In this document: positions 11,089 to 24,000 of the stretch, piece by piece
Numbering within the stretch: position 1 is the first letter of the stretch
Layout: every line of letters starts with the position of its first letter
DNA from: Monoplex corrugatus
Lineage: Eukaryota > Mollusca > Gastropoda > Littorinimorpha > Ranellidae
NCBI GenBank assembly: GCA_030674185.1
Contig: JAPXFY010000026.1
Coordinates: 51,882,246-51,946,245, forward strand
Reading direction: 5' to 3'
Length of the DNA: 64,000 nt
The notes under the pieces: model-generated
Seen by the model: the letters and a program-made list of their open reading frames with translations, nothing else
Told to the model about the DNA's origin: nothing
Databases searched by the model: none
Position numbers and translations under genes: made by a program

Positions 11089-12076
11089 AACCATGGTGGA
11101 GTTAAGAATCAATCTCCAGTTATGAAAATAGTAAGTGAAGTATGACAAACAAAATACATGTCAACACTTGTACATTTGTGGGATCCAAAGGTGGTGTTTG
11201 TGGTGTTTTTTTGTGTGCGTTTGTTTATAGTCTACTGTAGAACTTTCTTCATATGCAATATGTTCTGAAGGTCTTTTACTTTCTACTATAGATTTGAAAA
11301 CTTTTGAATCCACAAAGATTTTCTATACCATATTGGATTTTTCGCCGTGTTTAAATAAAAAATTGGATATCTGTATCCATGGAATAGTTGGAATATAAAA
11401 GTAAACATTCAAAGATTTTTAGACATTTACCAGTATGATTTTCATTGAATTTTTCCCCCAAAATTAAATGATGTGTAAATTTTATGTGCAAATGTTCTGA
11501 TACCGTAAGATCAGATGTACATGCTGATAGTCATACATAGAAAGGGATGACTGCACATCTATTTCAACAACATCGCTGAAGTCTGTGTCTGGAGATCCTG
11601 GAGGTCGCCTGTTGATGTCTCATTCATGTTACCTGGAGAAGACTTGTAATGTCGAGCATGACTCCTACTGCTGATCCTGGTGAGGGAGAGAGATGAGATG
11701 AGATGAGAGTCATACATGACATGTACACATGTACATACATTGCTCAATGATGGATGTGGTACTAGTGGTAGTAAACCTCAGGAAGTATTCTGCTGAAATC
11801 CTTAGCCATCCTGACTGCTGGAGCCTAATTGGCATAGATGGAAAGCTCCCCCTGCCTTCCAGTCTGACTGCATGATTTCAAATCTGGCTGAAGAAAACTT
11901 TATGCATGCGGTCTTCAGTCCACACAGTTGTAAATGGGTATCTGACCCTGTCCAGGGTTGGGGAAGGTAAAGCAAGGGAGAAGAAATGGTTACACTCTCA
12001 TGCCTGTATGATTTCAGGGTTATGAGACATCCTTAATTTTTGTCTTTCAATTGAAACCCTTCTGCTCTGTGGTCAG
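11089..12076 (+). other. MED22 intron 2 remainder
   Basis: There is no coding sequence before the exon at 12077. A SINE-D copy lies at 11830-12010. The rest (11089-11830) shows nothing recognisable. Confidence 0.5.
11830..12010 (+). mobile_element. SINE-D fragment
   Basis: It shares a CAGTCCACACAGTTGT..GACCCTGT segment and a GGTTGGGGAAGGTAAAGCA segment with copies at 14425-14685, 34885-35170 (reverse) and 59960-60240. Those copies have tRNA-like B boxes upstream (for example GGGTTCAAGCC at about 60040). This one is a partial copy lying just upstream of the MED22 exon 3 acceptor. Confidence 0.6.
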
Positions 12077-12295
12077 GTACGTGCTGGTGAGTCGTTGATG
12101 AAGCTGGTGGCTGATCTCAAACAGTTCCGTATCCTGAACGACTTCCCGTCAGTGAATGATTCTATCACAGGCAACGTTCACCTGTACCAAGACATGCAGA
12201 ACCAGATTGACTCCAAACTTATGGCACTCCGAGATGAAATGGCTGCTGATCTTTTTGAACTTGAAGAAGAGTATTATTCCTCTGTGTATAAATGA
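12077..12295 (+). CDS. MED22: MED22 coding exon 3 (terminal)
   Basis: The exon opens after GTGGTCAG| with [11 protein letters not shown], a block almost invariant in MED22. It continues with [14 protein letters not shown] and ends [12 protein letters not shown] followed by TGA at 12293-12295. This gives residues 71-142. The protein stops right after the conserved ELEEEYYSS helix, as the short vertebrate SURF5 isoform does, and lacks the longer C-terminal tail of the other human isoform. I see no downstream exon for a longer form. The core Mediator-binding helices are complete, so it should be functional. The 3' UTR follows; an AATAAA within 14947-14955 is one possible polyadenylation signal. 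Confidence 0.95.
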   Translation, partial: VRAGESLMKLVADLKQFRILNDFPSVNDSITGNVHLYQDMQNQIDSKLMALRDEMAADLFELEEEYYSSVYK

Positions 12296-12913
12296 TGAGA
12301 CTGTTCTGTGAGGGTTGTTGGTTGAATTGTGTGTTGTGCATAAGCACTGATGCAGCTCTGTTTATTTCTGATTGAAAAAGAGGAGTCTTTTTCTGTGTGA
12401 AAGTCTAAACGGTGACAAGATACATGTGGATGAGCTCTGTCCAATTATATAGCACTACAAGACAAAAAAATGGCTGTGTGGATTTTTGAGACTGGAAGAA
12501 GAATATGATAAAGTTCTGTGAAGGTTGTTGGTCAGATTGTGTGTACATGCGTGTGTGATGATGTGGTTAGACATGTGTGGGTTGTTGATTGAAAAAAACC
12601 CCGTCTTCTGTGAGGAATAGTCTTGTGTGTGCGAGTGATGACGATGGATTTATCAGGTGGCCCCTGACTTCTTTTTGAACTGGAAAAAGAGAACAGTGCA
12701 AAAACAGGTGGTAGACCTGGGCTCTACACAAGGCTGGAAGAAGATGCTTGTTCTGTGAAATTTTGTGAGAACTATTGCTTGAATTTTGTGTGTAATGTGG
12801 AATAATGCAGTTAGTTCGTGACATATGTAAGTTGATTGATTGATTGAGTGTTTTTGAAGTGATGACATTTCTTAAGGTAGTTGATTGTGTTACATATGAC
12901 AGTGATTGTGTGT

Positions 12914-12975
<62 letters not shown>

Positions 12976-13519
12976 TGTTTTTAAGTGATGGCATTTCTGA
13001 AGGTAGTTGATTGTGTTACATATGACAGAGTGATGGTACGCACAATTCAGTATGGGTTGTGTGGACTGACCGTTAGCCAGACTGTAGAGTATTCTGGATG
13101 TAAATATGAGAGGAGTAATTGAGTTGGATTGTTTTCCCTCTCTGGAGAGAACTTGAATTACTGGTACATGTGATGAATTGGTGTTTGTGGGTTGAATTGT
13201 GCTCTGCTTGAGAGAGAGAGAGTGTGTGTGTGTGTGTGTTCATGAGGTTCTGTAAGGGTTGTTGACTGGGAAAGAATAGCACTCCTTTCAGTTAAAAAAA
13301 GTGTTGTTTTTTTTAATTTGTTTTTTAGGGATCTTCCTATTTAAAGAGATTTTGCTCACCTTTCTTTTCTGTCCCATTCTCTATGCTATCATAGTGGCCA
13401 CAGAAGCTGGCATAGTTTTTGCAATGATGATGGCAATGAGGACAATAATCATAATGCTGTTGACTTTCATTTAGGTTTGAGACTGCATGACGAGCTGCAC
13501 TGTATGCATACTGTCAAAA
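12296..13519 (+). other. MED22 3' UTR / downstream region with local duplications
   Basis: It contains several imperfect copies of TTCTGTGAGGGTTGTTGG (near 12304, 12516 and 13250). A segment sharing TAGTTGATTGTGTTACATATGA occurs on both sides of a (GT)n tract (12879-12900 and 13004-13026). The pattern points to old local tandem duplication. No coding sequence was recognised. Confidence 0.5.
12914..12974. repeat. (GT)n microsatellite
   Basis: An uninterrupted GT run of about 60 bp, flanked by duplicated sequence ending TAGTTGATTGTGTTACATATG on both sides. Confidence 0.95.
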
Positions 13520-13795
13520 TATATCCTAGTTAACCAGGCCTGAAAGATACAGACACCTGTGGTGTTGGTTAGAAGATTTGAGCAACACCCTCAATGACCC
13601 ATCCATGAAGTGGATGAGACTCATCTGTTTGGTCCCAGTCTTTGCAGTGAACCCACAGCATGCTTGACACTGGCTAGAAGCCAGTCGGAGCTGAGAAATT
13701 CTGCAGATTTTTGAAGGGACTGATAGGGATTCGAATTCACAACCTTCCAGTCGGTAGTACCTTGCGCTAACCACTACACTGGAGCAACTGGTGCG
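13520..13795 (-). mobile_element. tRNA-derived SINE
   Basis: On the minus strand the element begins near 13790 with a tRNA-like head. It has an A-box stretch (TAGTGGTTAGCGCAAGG, around 13775-13755) and a B-box stretch (ATTCGAATCCC, around 13740-13728), spaced as in a tRNA. The body runs down to about 13520. The A and B boxes form the internal RNA polymerase III promoter typical of SINEs. It is a different subfamily from SINE-A, C and D. Confidence 0.75.
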
Positions 13796-14169
13796 TTTAA
13801 AAAGTTAAGTGATGACCGGAAGAGCCTGTTATACATAGAATATCCATAGACTGAATAGAGCCATTAGAGGAGTATTGAATTTAAATTGTTTTCCTTCCCT
13901 TCAGCCTCATTGCTTAGCTTAGTGATGAATTGTGAGTTGAATGGTAAAGAACATTTGAATATATCTGTCTGTTCAGCTTAGTGATGACTGTGTGAGTTGA
14001 ATTGTAAACATTTGAAAGTATATTTCTGTTCAACTTGATGATGAGTTTGTGGGCTGAATGGTAAAGAACAGTGAATGTCTTCATGTTCTTCTAGTTGGTG
14101 TGTATGTGTATGGTGACAGAGCGTGTTACAGACACCCCGGTACATATATGATATCTTTTGATCAAAGAC

Positions 14170-14275
14170 ATGATCTTTGTGATTTGAAATTTATACAGAT
14201 ATATCTCTTTGGTGCGTAATCTATGATCTTTGTGATTTGAAATTTATACAGTTATATCTCTTTGGTGCGTAATCT
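14170..14275. repeat. 53-bp tandem duplication
   Basis: Units 14170-14222 and 14223-14275 both begin ATGATCTTTGTGATTTGAAA and differ at only about one position, so the duplication is recent. Confidence 0.9.
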
Positions 14276-14424
14276 GAGCGTGTCTTTGATTGAGTTTGAA
14301 AGATTTTGGAAGATGTATCGTGTGGTTTTAGTGGAATAGGAGTGTAAATGAATTTATTTCTCCTATAGAAATGTTTCTATGCATACCACAACTGAATGAT
14401 GTAATTATGTAAACCATACTGTAA

Positions 14425-14685
14425 GGAGGCCTGGATTTGTACACCAAAGGTAGTGTAGAGGTTGACTTTCTGACGTCCAGTTTAGCTGCATGGGTTTGAG
14501 TCTGTCTCAAGCAAACTTTGTTAGTGCAGCCCTTACTCCTCTCAGCTGTGAATGAGTACTTGACCTTGTTCATGGTTGGAGAAGATAAAGCAGTGAGGGA
14601 GGTGGTCTGGGCTCTACCATTACAAGCTCTCTGAGGAAAGCTGGGGGTCTCCTTCTCCTCCCTAAGACGTCAGTGTTAGAGGACA
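14425..14685 (+). mobile_element. SINE-D copy
   Basis: The tRNA-like head shows TAGTGTAGAGGTTGAC (A-box region) and GGGTTTGAGTCTG (B-box region). The SINE-D body follows with CAGCTGTGAATGAGTACTTG and GTTGGAGAAGATAAAGCA, as in the copies at 11830 and 59960. Confidence 0.65.
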
Positions 14686-14758
14686 TTAACCTTTTAACCA
14701 CAATTGCAGGTACATTTCATACAACAAAAAGATTGAATCTATTTTGCAACTATTTTAA

Positions 14759-14816
14759 CCCTTTGAAAAGGTTAAGTTTTTGCTTTGCGTTCATGGTTAG
14801 GGTGTGGGAGTCAGAG
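14759..14816. mobile_element. TTAA MITE, deletion derivative
   Basis: A 58-bp segment between TTAA sites (14755-14758 and 14817-14820) has the terminal sequence of the MITE family seen at 46390-46574: CCCTTTGA at the left and a GGGTGTGGGAGTCAGAG-type right end, with the shared internal AAGTTTTTGCTTT. The central hairpin is missing. Confidence 0.5.
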
Positions 14817-14822
14817 TTAACT

Positions 14823-17596
14823 GCCTTACCACTTCAGCAGCTGCAATTTCAGCGTTGGAGAATTTTGTCTCTATTTCCAGAGGCACCCTGCTGGTACTTA
14901 CACACTGACAAGTAATTGTTGTAAAGAACCTATGACTCCAATTTGGAGAAAATAAAAAAAGACAAAAACAGGAAAGAAAAAAAAAAACCAGTCAGCAAAT
15001 CTTTACAATTTGTTCACAGACAGGCAGACGTCCTCTCCCAGTCCATTAGAAATAATCTTCCTCTTTAATGCTGAGAGATTAAAACTGGGAGAAAAGAAAA
15101 CAAACAAACAACAAACAAAATTTATTCTCACAGTTACTTAACAGCTGTTTTAAGCAATCTTATTTCTCTAGGATATATATATGAAAATTTTTTGTCTGCA
15201 CCATGCTGGTGTGTGTAGCCACACGGTCTATACTCTGCAGAGGTATTAATTTAAAAACAAACACACAAGTAAACAAAACAAACAAACAAGTAGAAAATAA
15301 GACCAAAACAAAAACATGTTTATTTAACAAATGTCAACAAGGCAAAAACAAGAAGTACATGTTGTTCAACAAGTAATGCTCAGGGTTCTACAGCACACAA
15401 AATAAATCATTACGTGTAAATGCACTGTCAAAAACCATCCACATGCAAATAAAAACTGATAGTTCATCCCCATATAACATATTTGTCCACATAAACTTGC
15501 TGTCATTGCATATCACAATTATGGAAAATTATCACAGAAAATTATTGGACGGACAAGAATCAAGGTGGAGACCTTTCCTATGAGAACATTTCTGAGATAG
15601 GCCAAAACAGGAATGTTATGTCATTATGATGTGTACTATAGTTATACTGAAGATCTCTCTCCCCTTCTCCAAACATAAAACACAAAAAAAATCCTTAAAG
15701 ACAAGTATCCTTTAAAAATAATGGGTATACATGTAAGTTGAAGGATGCTCTTTGACATCTTTTTCAGATTTAGGTGTTTTGTTTTTTCTGTTTAACTAAC
15801 TTAACAAAGTTTTCTTTCATACACATAATGTTTCACAGTCAGCACACAGCTTTTCCCATGAAACACTGAATTTGGAAAGAATTTTATCAATGCCCTGCCC
15901 CCACTCTTCCACTCTGGAGAAAAAATTTAAAATTCATCCCCTCTAAAGATGATCTAAACTCATATCTGGAAACTTCCTGTAAAACCACAAGTATTTCATT
16001 GTCTGGAATAGAAAATTTGAAATTCCAGACATTTGCCAATTTGCTGATGTCAAACAGCATGTTTCTGTACAACTGTCAATTTTGATATAATATAATACTC
16101 AAATGTAAAGAAAAATGGAGGTGTTAATATTTTATTTACTTATGATGCAAACACACAGATTTGTATACATATTTGTATACATCTGCAATTCTTTTTTCTT
16201 GTTGTTATAGGTTTTACTACCCTTTGCCTAGTTATTTTGTGTGAATAGACATTAAACAAAAAACCGAATAAACTGTTCTATGTTAGTTCTTGCTACAGGT
16301 TTTAATATCTTTCAAGACAGTTTCTCAAACTGAAGAATGATGGACAACATGGTTAGAATGATGAGGGTTGTGAGACCATCACTGACATCAGATCAAGTCC
16401 CTAAGATGCTGGACTTGACAAATTTCTGTATCACAGGCATCCTCAAGCCATTTAACATTTAATCCTTGGACTCATAGTCGCTCTTATTCACCAGGCTATT
16501 GCAAGGTGTTGGATTGAAAAGGTTAAGGTTTAGGAAGGTGGACAGGATGAGGGAACCAAAATGTTTAAAGTTGTATCTATATCAAAATGTACTGCAAATT
16601 TACAAATCAACAAAACTGAGATAAGACCTGTACAGAAAGGCAAGAACAGTGACTGAAAACCATATGGACGGATCAGATTGGACGGCAAATAGAATTCCTA
16701 AATGTTTCTGACAACGATGATGGAGGGAGATAGGAAAGGCAACAGACTTGTTATCCATTTATAACTGTGATGTGATCACACAAAATAGATCACAGGACAT
16801 TAAGTATATATATATATTCATATTTACATTGTCCAATACAGAGTGATTTGAATATCCATAAACTGATCTCTTGTGAGTAATTTTTTCCTTTCTATGGTTT
16901 TGAAATTATGAAACTTTTATAAATGAATCTGTAGCACTTGGTCAGAACTTTCACTATGAGGCAGGACTTCATGAATGATCATAATATGTATATCCATGCC
17001 TTAAGCAACAATTTTTCATAACTCAAATGATCATTCATGGCATCACTGATTGTCAAATTTTTTCGTAGCCAGTGACAATTTGTTTCAACAATTCCAGAAT
17101 ATAAATATCCTTCAACAATGCCTGAGAACACCCATCACCAGAAAACAAAATTGTAACTGCAGCTGAACTCAGCTGCTTGGACAGAACATTTCAAAACCAC
17201 ATGTATGTACAACCCATGAAGAATCCTGATGTGAGTTTTGCAAGAGTTAATTCATAACAGTTACTGAACTTCATTGCATTTAATAACACCTCATTTCTAT
17301 TTCAAACAGATCTTTTGTTCCTATTTTTCACTGAGGTTTTTCTCTGAATAAATGCGTACCCTCCAAGAGAACTGATCTTTTGAAGAATCAGTGATTTTAA
17401 GTTATAGGCTCTTGCAATAAAATGGGTCTGCGCTATTATCATCATCTGATCACAATTTAGGAATCCAAATACCCATGGATATTTTTTTAAACACAGTTAT
17501 CTGTATGTCTTAGTACGGGTACTCTTCCCTTTTCCCACCTTTCAAAACAATACAACAACAAAATTGGTGAAAAGTGGTTCTGAATGTTGAATACTG
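14823..17596. other. Intergenic / convergent 3' region
   Basis: This is the tail-to-tail zone between MED22 (plus) and the armadillo gene (minus). It is A/T rich with no recognisable exon on either strand. Minus-strand AATAAA signals occur near 15122, 15324 and 16132 and could polyadenylate the armadillo gene. Which is used cannot be told from sequence. Confidence 0.4.
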
Positions 17597-17846
17597 CCTG
17601 GTGAAAGAGTGCTTCAGAATGTTCAATACTGCTTTCATCGTTGTTACATTGTGACAGATTATACTATAACAAAAAAACAAAAAACAAAAACCAGATCCCT
17701 CTCCCCAAAACTCTGTACATTCCTGGTGAAAGAATGGTTCATAATGTTCAATACTGCTTTCATCGTTGTTACACTGTGACAGGTTATACTATAAAAAAAA
17801 TTTTAAAAAACCAACAGATCTCTCCCCCCAAAACATTCCTTGCCCC
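17597..17846. repeat. 125-bp tandem duplication in the armadillo gene 3' region
   Basis: Two units (17597-17721 and 17722-17846) begin CCTGGTGAAAGA and share ATGTTCAATACTGCTTTCAT and GTTATACTATAA. It lies about 120 bp beyond the stop codon of the minus-strand gene and so probably within its 3' UTR. Confidence 0.85.
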
Positions 17847-17966
17847 AAGATCTCATCACAAGTTCTCCATTTTGCTTTCAAAGATGGACTGCCCTATGCG
17901 AGCCACATGGAGGATGCTATTTTCACAATGAGATGAGGTGGCGAAGAGTTGCTGTCTGTGTGAACA

Positions 17967-18059
17967 TTACTTGTGAGCCTGATGGTTGGATTTCCTGGGA
18001 GCCATGGCCTTGCCAGCACCAAGCTTGTCCAGTGCTTGTTCGCATGGTCCCATGATGTC
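17967..18059 (-). CDS. Armadillo-repeat protein gene, terminal coding exon
   Basis: On the minus strand a GACACCAG| acceptor is followed by GAC ATC ATG and then 30 codons to TAA at 17967-17969. The peptide runs DIMGPCEQALDKLG, then a basic tail (GKAMAPRKSNHQAHK). It joins exon 29814-29896, which ends in phase 0 after YKRYKENK, to give a continuous helix-rich end: KENK then DIMGPCEQALDKLG reads as the last helix of an armadillo domain. The first 12 bases of this exon and its acceptor are the seed of the huge array at 18051-24640. The identity of the final exon is inferred from frame, phase and composition. I cannot name the gene. Confidence 0.75.
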   Translation of the reverse strand, partial: DIMGPCEQALDKLGAGKAMAPRKSNHQAHK

Positions 18060-21000
18060 CTGGTGTCAAACACACAATAGTATAGTCACAATCATCCCAT
18101 GATGTCATGGTGTCAAACACACAGTAATATAGTTACAGTCATCCCTTGATGTCCTGGTGTCAAACAGTTACAGTCATCCCTGATGTCCTGGTGTCAGTTA
18201 CCGTCATCCCTTGATGTCTGGTGTCAAACAGTTTACGTCATCCCTGATGTCCTGGTGTCAACAGTTACGTCATCCCTTGATGTCCTGGTGTCAAACAGTT
18301 ACCGTCATCCCTTGATGTCCTGGTGTAAACAGTTACCGTCATCCCTTGATGTCCTGGTGTCAAACAGTTACCGTCATCCCTTGATGTCTGGTGTCAAACA
18401 GTTACAGTCATCCCTTGATGTCCTGGTGTCTTAAACGTTACAGTCATCCCTGATGTCCTGGTGTCAAACAGTTACCGTCATCCCTTGATGTCCTGGTGTC
18501 AAACAGTTACAGTCATCCCTTGATGTCCTGGTGTCAAACAGTTACAGTCATCCCTTGATGTCCTGGTGTAAACAGTTACCGTCATCCCTTAGTCCTGGTG
18601 TCAAACAGTTACGTCATCCCTGATGTCCTGGTGTCAAAACAGTTACAGTCATCCCTTGATGTCCTGGTGTCAAACAGTTACATCATCCTGATGTCCTGGT
18701 GTCAAACAGTTACAGTCATCACCTGATTCCTGGTGTCAAACAGTTACAGCATCCCATGATGTCCTGTGTAAAACAGTATAAGTACACCCCTGATGTCCTG
18801 GTGTCAAACAGTTACAGTCATCCCATTGATGTCCTGGTGTCAAAGTTACGTCATCCCATGATGTCCTGGTGTCAAACAGTACGTCATCCCAGATGTCCTG
18901 TGTCAAACACGTTACAGTCATCCCATGATGTCCTGGTGTCAACACAGTTACAGTCATCCCATGATGTCCTGGTGTCAAACAGTACGTCATCCCATGATGT
19001 CCTGGTGTCAAACGTACAGTCACCCATGATGTCTGGTGTCAACGTCATCCCATGATGTCCTGGTGTCAACAGTTACGTCATCCCATGATGTCCTGGTGTC
19101 AAACACGTTACAGTCATCCCATGATGTCCTGGTGTCAAATATACAGTTACAGTCATCCCTTGATGTCCTGGTGTCAAACAGTTACAGTCATCCCATGATG
19201 TCCTGGTGTCAAACAGTTACGTCATCCCTTGATGTCCTGGTGTCAAACAGTTACAGTCATCCCTATGATGTCCTGGTGTCAAACAGTTACGTCATCCCTT
19301 GATGTCCTGGTGTTCAAACACAGTTACAGTCATCCCTTGATGTCCTGGTGTCAAACAGTTACGTCATCCCATGATGTCCTGGTGTCAAACAGTTACCGTC
19401 ATCCCTGATGTCCTGGTGTCAAACCAGTTACGTATCCCATTGATGTCCTGGTGTCAAAACAGTTACAGTCATCCCATGATGTCCTGGTGTTAAAAACAGT
19501 TACAGTCATCCCTTGATGTCCTGGTGTCAAAACAGTTACGTCATCCCTGATGTCCTGGTGTCAAACAGTTACAGTCATCCCTTGATGTCCTGGTGTCAAA
19601 ACAGTTACGTCATCCCTTGATGTCCTGGTGTCAAACAGTTACAGTCATCCCTTGATGTCCTGGTGTCAAACAGTTACAGTCATCCCTGATGTCCTGGTGT
19701 TCAAACAGTTACAGTCATCCCTTGATGTCCTGGTGTCAAGTTACGTCATCCCTTGATGTCCTGGTGTCAAACAGTTACAGTCATCCCATGATGTCCTGGT
19801 GTCAAAACAGTTACAGTCATCCCTTGATGTCCTGGTGTCAAACAGTTAGTCATCCCATGATGTCCTGGTGTCAAACATTCGTTACATCCTGATGTCCTGG
19901 TGTCAAAACAGTTACAGTCATCCCATGATGTCCTGGTGTCAAACATGTTACAGTCATCTCCATGATGTCCTGGTGTCAAACACGTTACAGTCATCCCATG
20001 AGTCCATGTGTCAAACACCAGTATTACAGTCATCCCATGATGTCCTGGTGTCAAACAGTTACGTCATCCCATGATGTCCTGGTGTCAAACACAGTTACAG
20101 TCATCCCATGATGTCCTGGTGTCAACACAGTTACAGTCATCCCATGATGTCCTGGTGTCAAACACAGTTACAGTCATCCCATGATGTCCTGGTGTCAAAC
20201 ACGTATACAGTCATCCATGATGTCCTGGTGTCAAACATAAGTTACAGTCATCCCATGATGTCCTGGTGTCAAACAGTTACAGTCATCCCATGATGTCTGG
20301 TGTCAACACAGTTACAGTACATCCCATGATGTCCTGGTGTCAAAACAGTTACAGTCATCCCATGATGTCCTGGTGTCAAACAGTTACAGTCATCCCATGA
20401 TGTCCTGGTGTCAAACAGTTACGTCATCCCATGATGTCCTGGTGTCAACACGTTACGTCATCCCATTGATGTCCTGGTGTCAAACAGTTACAGTCATCCC
20501 ATGATGTCCTGGTGTCAACGTACGCAATAGCCTGTTCAAATAGTCATCCCATGATGTCCTGGTGTTCAGTACACCCATGATGTCCTGTGTAAACCAGTTA
20601 TTCCCTGATGTCCTGGTGTCAAACAGTTACAGTCATCCATGATGTCCTGGTGTCAAACAAGTTACAGTCATCCATGATGTCCTGGTGTCAAACAAGTTAC
20701 AGTCATCCCATGATGTCCTGGTGTCAAACAGTTACAGTCATCCCATGATGTCCTGGTGTCAAACAGTTACGTCATCCCTGATGTCCTGGTGTCAAACACG
20801 TTACGTCATCCCTGATGTCCTGGTGTAAACAGTTACAGTCATCCCTTGATGTCCTGGTGTCAAACACAGTTAAGTCATCCCATGATGTCCTGGTGTCAAA
20901 CAGTTACAGTCATCCCATGATGTCCTGGTGTCAACAGTTACAGTCATCCCATGATGTCCTGGTGTCAAACACTTACAGTCATCCATGATGTCCTGGTGTC

Positions 21001-24000
21001 AAACAGTTACGTCATCCCATGATGTCCTGGTGTCAAACAGTTACAGTCATCCCATGATGTCCTGGTGTCAAACACGTTACAGTCATCCCTGATGTCCTGG
21101 TGTCAAACAGTTACGTCATCCCTTGATGTCCTGGTGTCAAACACGTTACAGTCATCCCATGATGTCCTGGTGTCAAAACAGTTACAGTCATCCCATGATG
21201 TCCTGGTGTCAAACACGTTACAGTCATCACCTTGATGTCCTGGTGTCAAACAGTTACAGTCATCCCTGATGTCCTGGTGTCAAAACAGTTACAGTCATCC
21301 CATGATGTCCTGGTGTCAAACAGTTACAGTCATCCCATGATGTCCTGGTGTCAAACAAGTTACAGTCATCCCTGATGTCCTGGTGTCAAACAGTTACAGT
21401 CATCCCTGATGTCCTGGTGTCAAACAGTTACAGTCATCCCTGATGTCCTGGTGTCAAACAGTTACAGTCATCCCATGATGTCCTGGTGTCAAACAGTTAC
21501 AGTCATCCCTTATGTCCTGGTGTCAAACAGTTACAGTCATCCCTGATGTCCTGGTGTCAAACAGTTACCGTCATCCATGATGTCCTGGTGTCAAACAGTT
21601 ACAGTCATCCCTGATGTCCTGGTGTCAAACAGTTACAGTCATCCCTGATGTCCTGGTGTTAAACAGTTACAGTCATCCCTGATGTCCTGGTGTCAACAGT
21701 ACGTCATCCCATGATGTCCTGGTGTCAAACAAGTTACCGTCATCCCTGATGTCCTGGTGTCAAACAGTTACAGTCATCCCTGATGTCCTGGTGTCAAACA
21801 GTTATACGTCATCCCTTGATGTCCTGGTGTCAAACGTTACAGTCATCCCTGATGTCCTGGTGTCAAACAGTTACCAGTCATCCCTGATGTCCTGGTGTCA
21901 AACAGTTACAGTCATCCCATGATGTCCTGGTGTAAACAGTTACGTCATCCCTGATGTCCTGGTGTAAACAGTTACAGTCATCCCTTGATGTCCTGGTGTC
22001 AAACAGTTACGTCATCCCTGATGTCCTGGTGTCAAACAGTTACAGTCATCCCTGATGTCCTGGTGTCAAACAGTTACAGTCATCCCATGATGTCCTGGTG
22101 TCAAACCGTTACAGTCATCCCATGAGTCCTGGTGTCAAACAGTTACGTCATCCCATGATGTCCTGGTGTCAAACACGTTACGTCATCCCATGATGTCCTG
22201 GTGTCAAACAGTTACAGTCATCCCTGATGTCCTGGTGTCAAACCGTTACGTCATCCCATGATGTCCTGGTGTCAACACAGTTACGTCATCCCATGATGTC
22301 CTGGTGTCAAACAGTTACAGTCATCCCATGATGTCCTGGTGTCCAACACACCAGTTAAACGTTACAGTCATCCCATGATGTCCTGGTGTCAAACGTTACA
22401 GTCATCCCTGATGTCCTGGTGTCAAACAGTTACAGTCATCCCATGATGTCCTGGTGTCAAACAGTTACAGTCATCCCATGATGTCCTGGTGTCAACACAG
22501 TTACAGCATCCCATGATGTCCTGGTGTCAAAAAAAGTTAAGTCATCCCTGATTCCTGGTGTCAAACAGTTACAGTCATCCCATGATTCCTGGTGTCAAAC
22601 AGTACAGTCATCCCTGATGTCCTGGTGTCAAACCGTCATCCCTGATGCCTGAGTCAAAGTTACGTCATCCTGATGTCCTGGTGTCAAACAGTTACAGTCA
22701 TCCCATGATGTCCTGGTGTCAAACAGTTACAGTCATCCCTGATGTCCTGGTGTCAAAGTTAGTCATCCCATGATGTCCTGGTGTCAAACGTTACAGTCAT
22801 CCCATGATGTCCTGGTGTCAAACAGTTATCCCATGATGTCCTGGTGTCAAAACAGTTACAGTCATCCATGATGCCCTGGTGTCAAAACAGTTACAGTCAT
22901 CCCTGATGTCCTGGTGTCAAACCAGTTAAGTCATCCCATGATGTCCTGGTGTCAAACAGTTACAGTCAGTTCAGTCACCTGATGTCCTTGTGTCAATACA
23001 GTACAGTCATCCCTTGTTCTTGTTCAAATCAGTTACAGTCATCCCTGAGTTTGGGTCAAACAGTTAATCCATGGTGTCAAACACAGTACAGTCATCTCAT
23101 GATGTCCTGGTGTCAAACACATTACAGTCATCCCAGATGTCCTGGTGTCAAACACAGTATACAGTCATCCTTGATATCTGGTGTCAAACACAGTACAGTC
23201 ATCCTATGATGTCCTGGTGTCAAACACAGTTACAGTCATCCCTGATGTCTTGGTGTCAAACACAGTTACAGTCATCCCATGATGTTTGGTGTCAAACAGT
23301 TACAGTCATCCCATGATGTCTTGGTGTCAAACACAGTTACAGTCATCCATGATGTCTTTGGTCAAACACAGTTATAGTCACCCATGATGTCCTGGTGTCA
23401 AACACAGTTACAGTCATCCCATGATGTCTTGGTTAGTCAAACACAGTTACAGTCATCCCTTATGTTCTGGTGTCACAGTTACGTATCCATGAGTCTGGTG
23501 TCAAACACGTTACAGTCATCCCATGATGTCCTGGTGTCAATACACGTTACAAACATCCATGAGTCCTGTGTCAAACATGTTACAGTCATCCATGATGTCT
23601 GGTGTCAACACACAGTGTATAGTTCATCAACATGATGTCTGGTGTCAAACACGTTACAGTCATCCCATGATGTCTGGTGTCACACTGTTACAAACATCCT
23701 GATGTCCTGTGTCAAACAGTTACAGTCATCCCTGATGTCCTGTTGTCAAACCACATGAATGTTACAGTCATACTAATGATTCCTGGTGTCAACACAGTTA
23801 CAGTCATCCCATGATGTCCTGTGTCAAACACAGTTACAGTCATCCCATGATGTCCTGGTGTCAAACACAGTTACGTCATCCATGATGTCCTGGTGTCAAA
23901 CACAGTTACAGTCATCCCTGATGTCATGGTGTCAACACAGTTACAGTCATCCTTGATGTCTGGTGTCAAACACAGTTACGTATCCCGATGTCTGGTGTCA

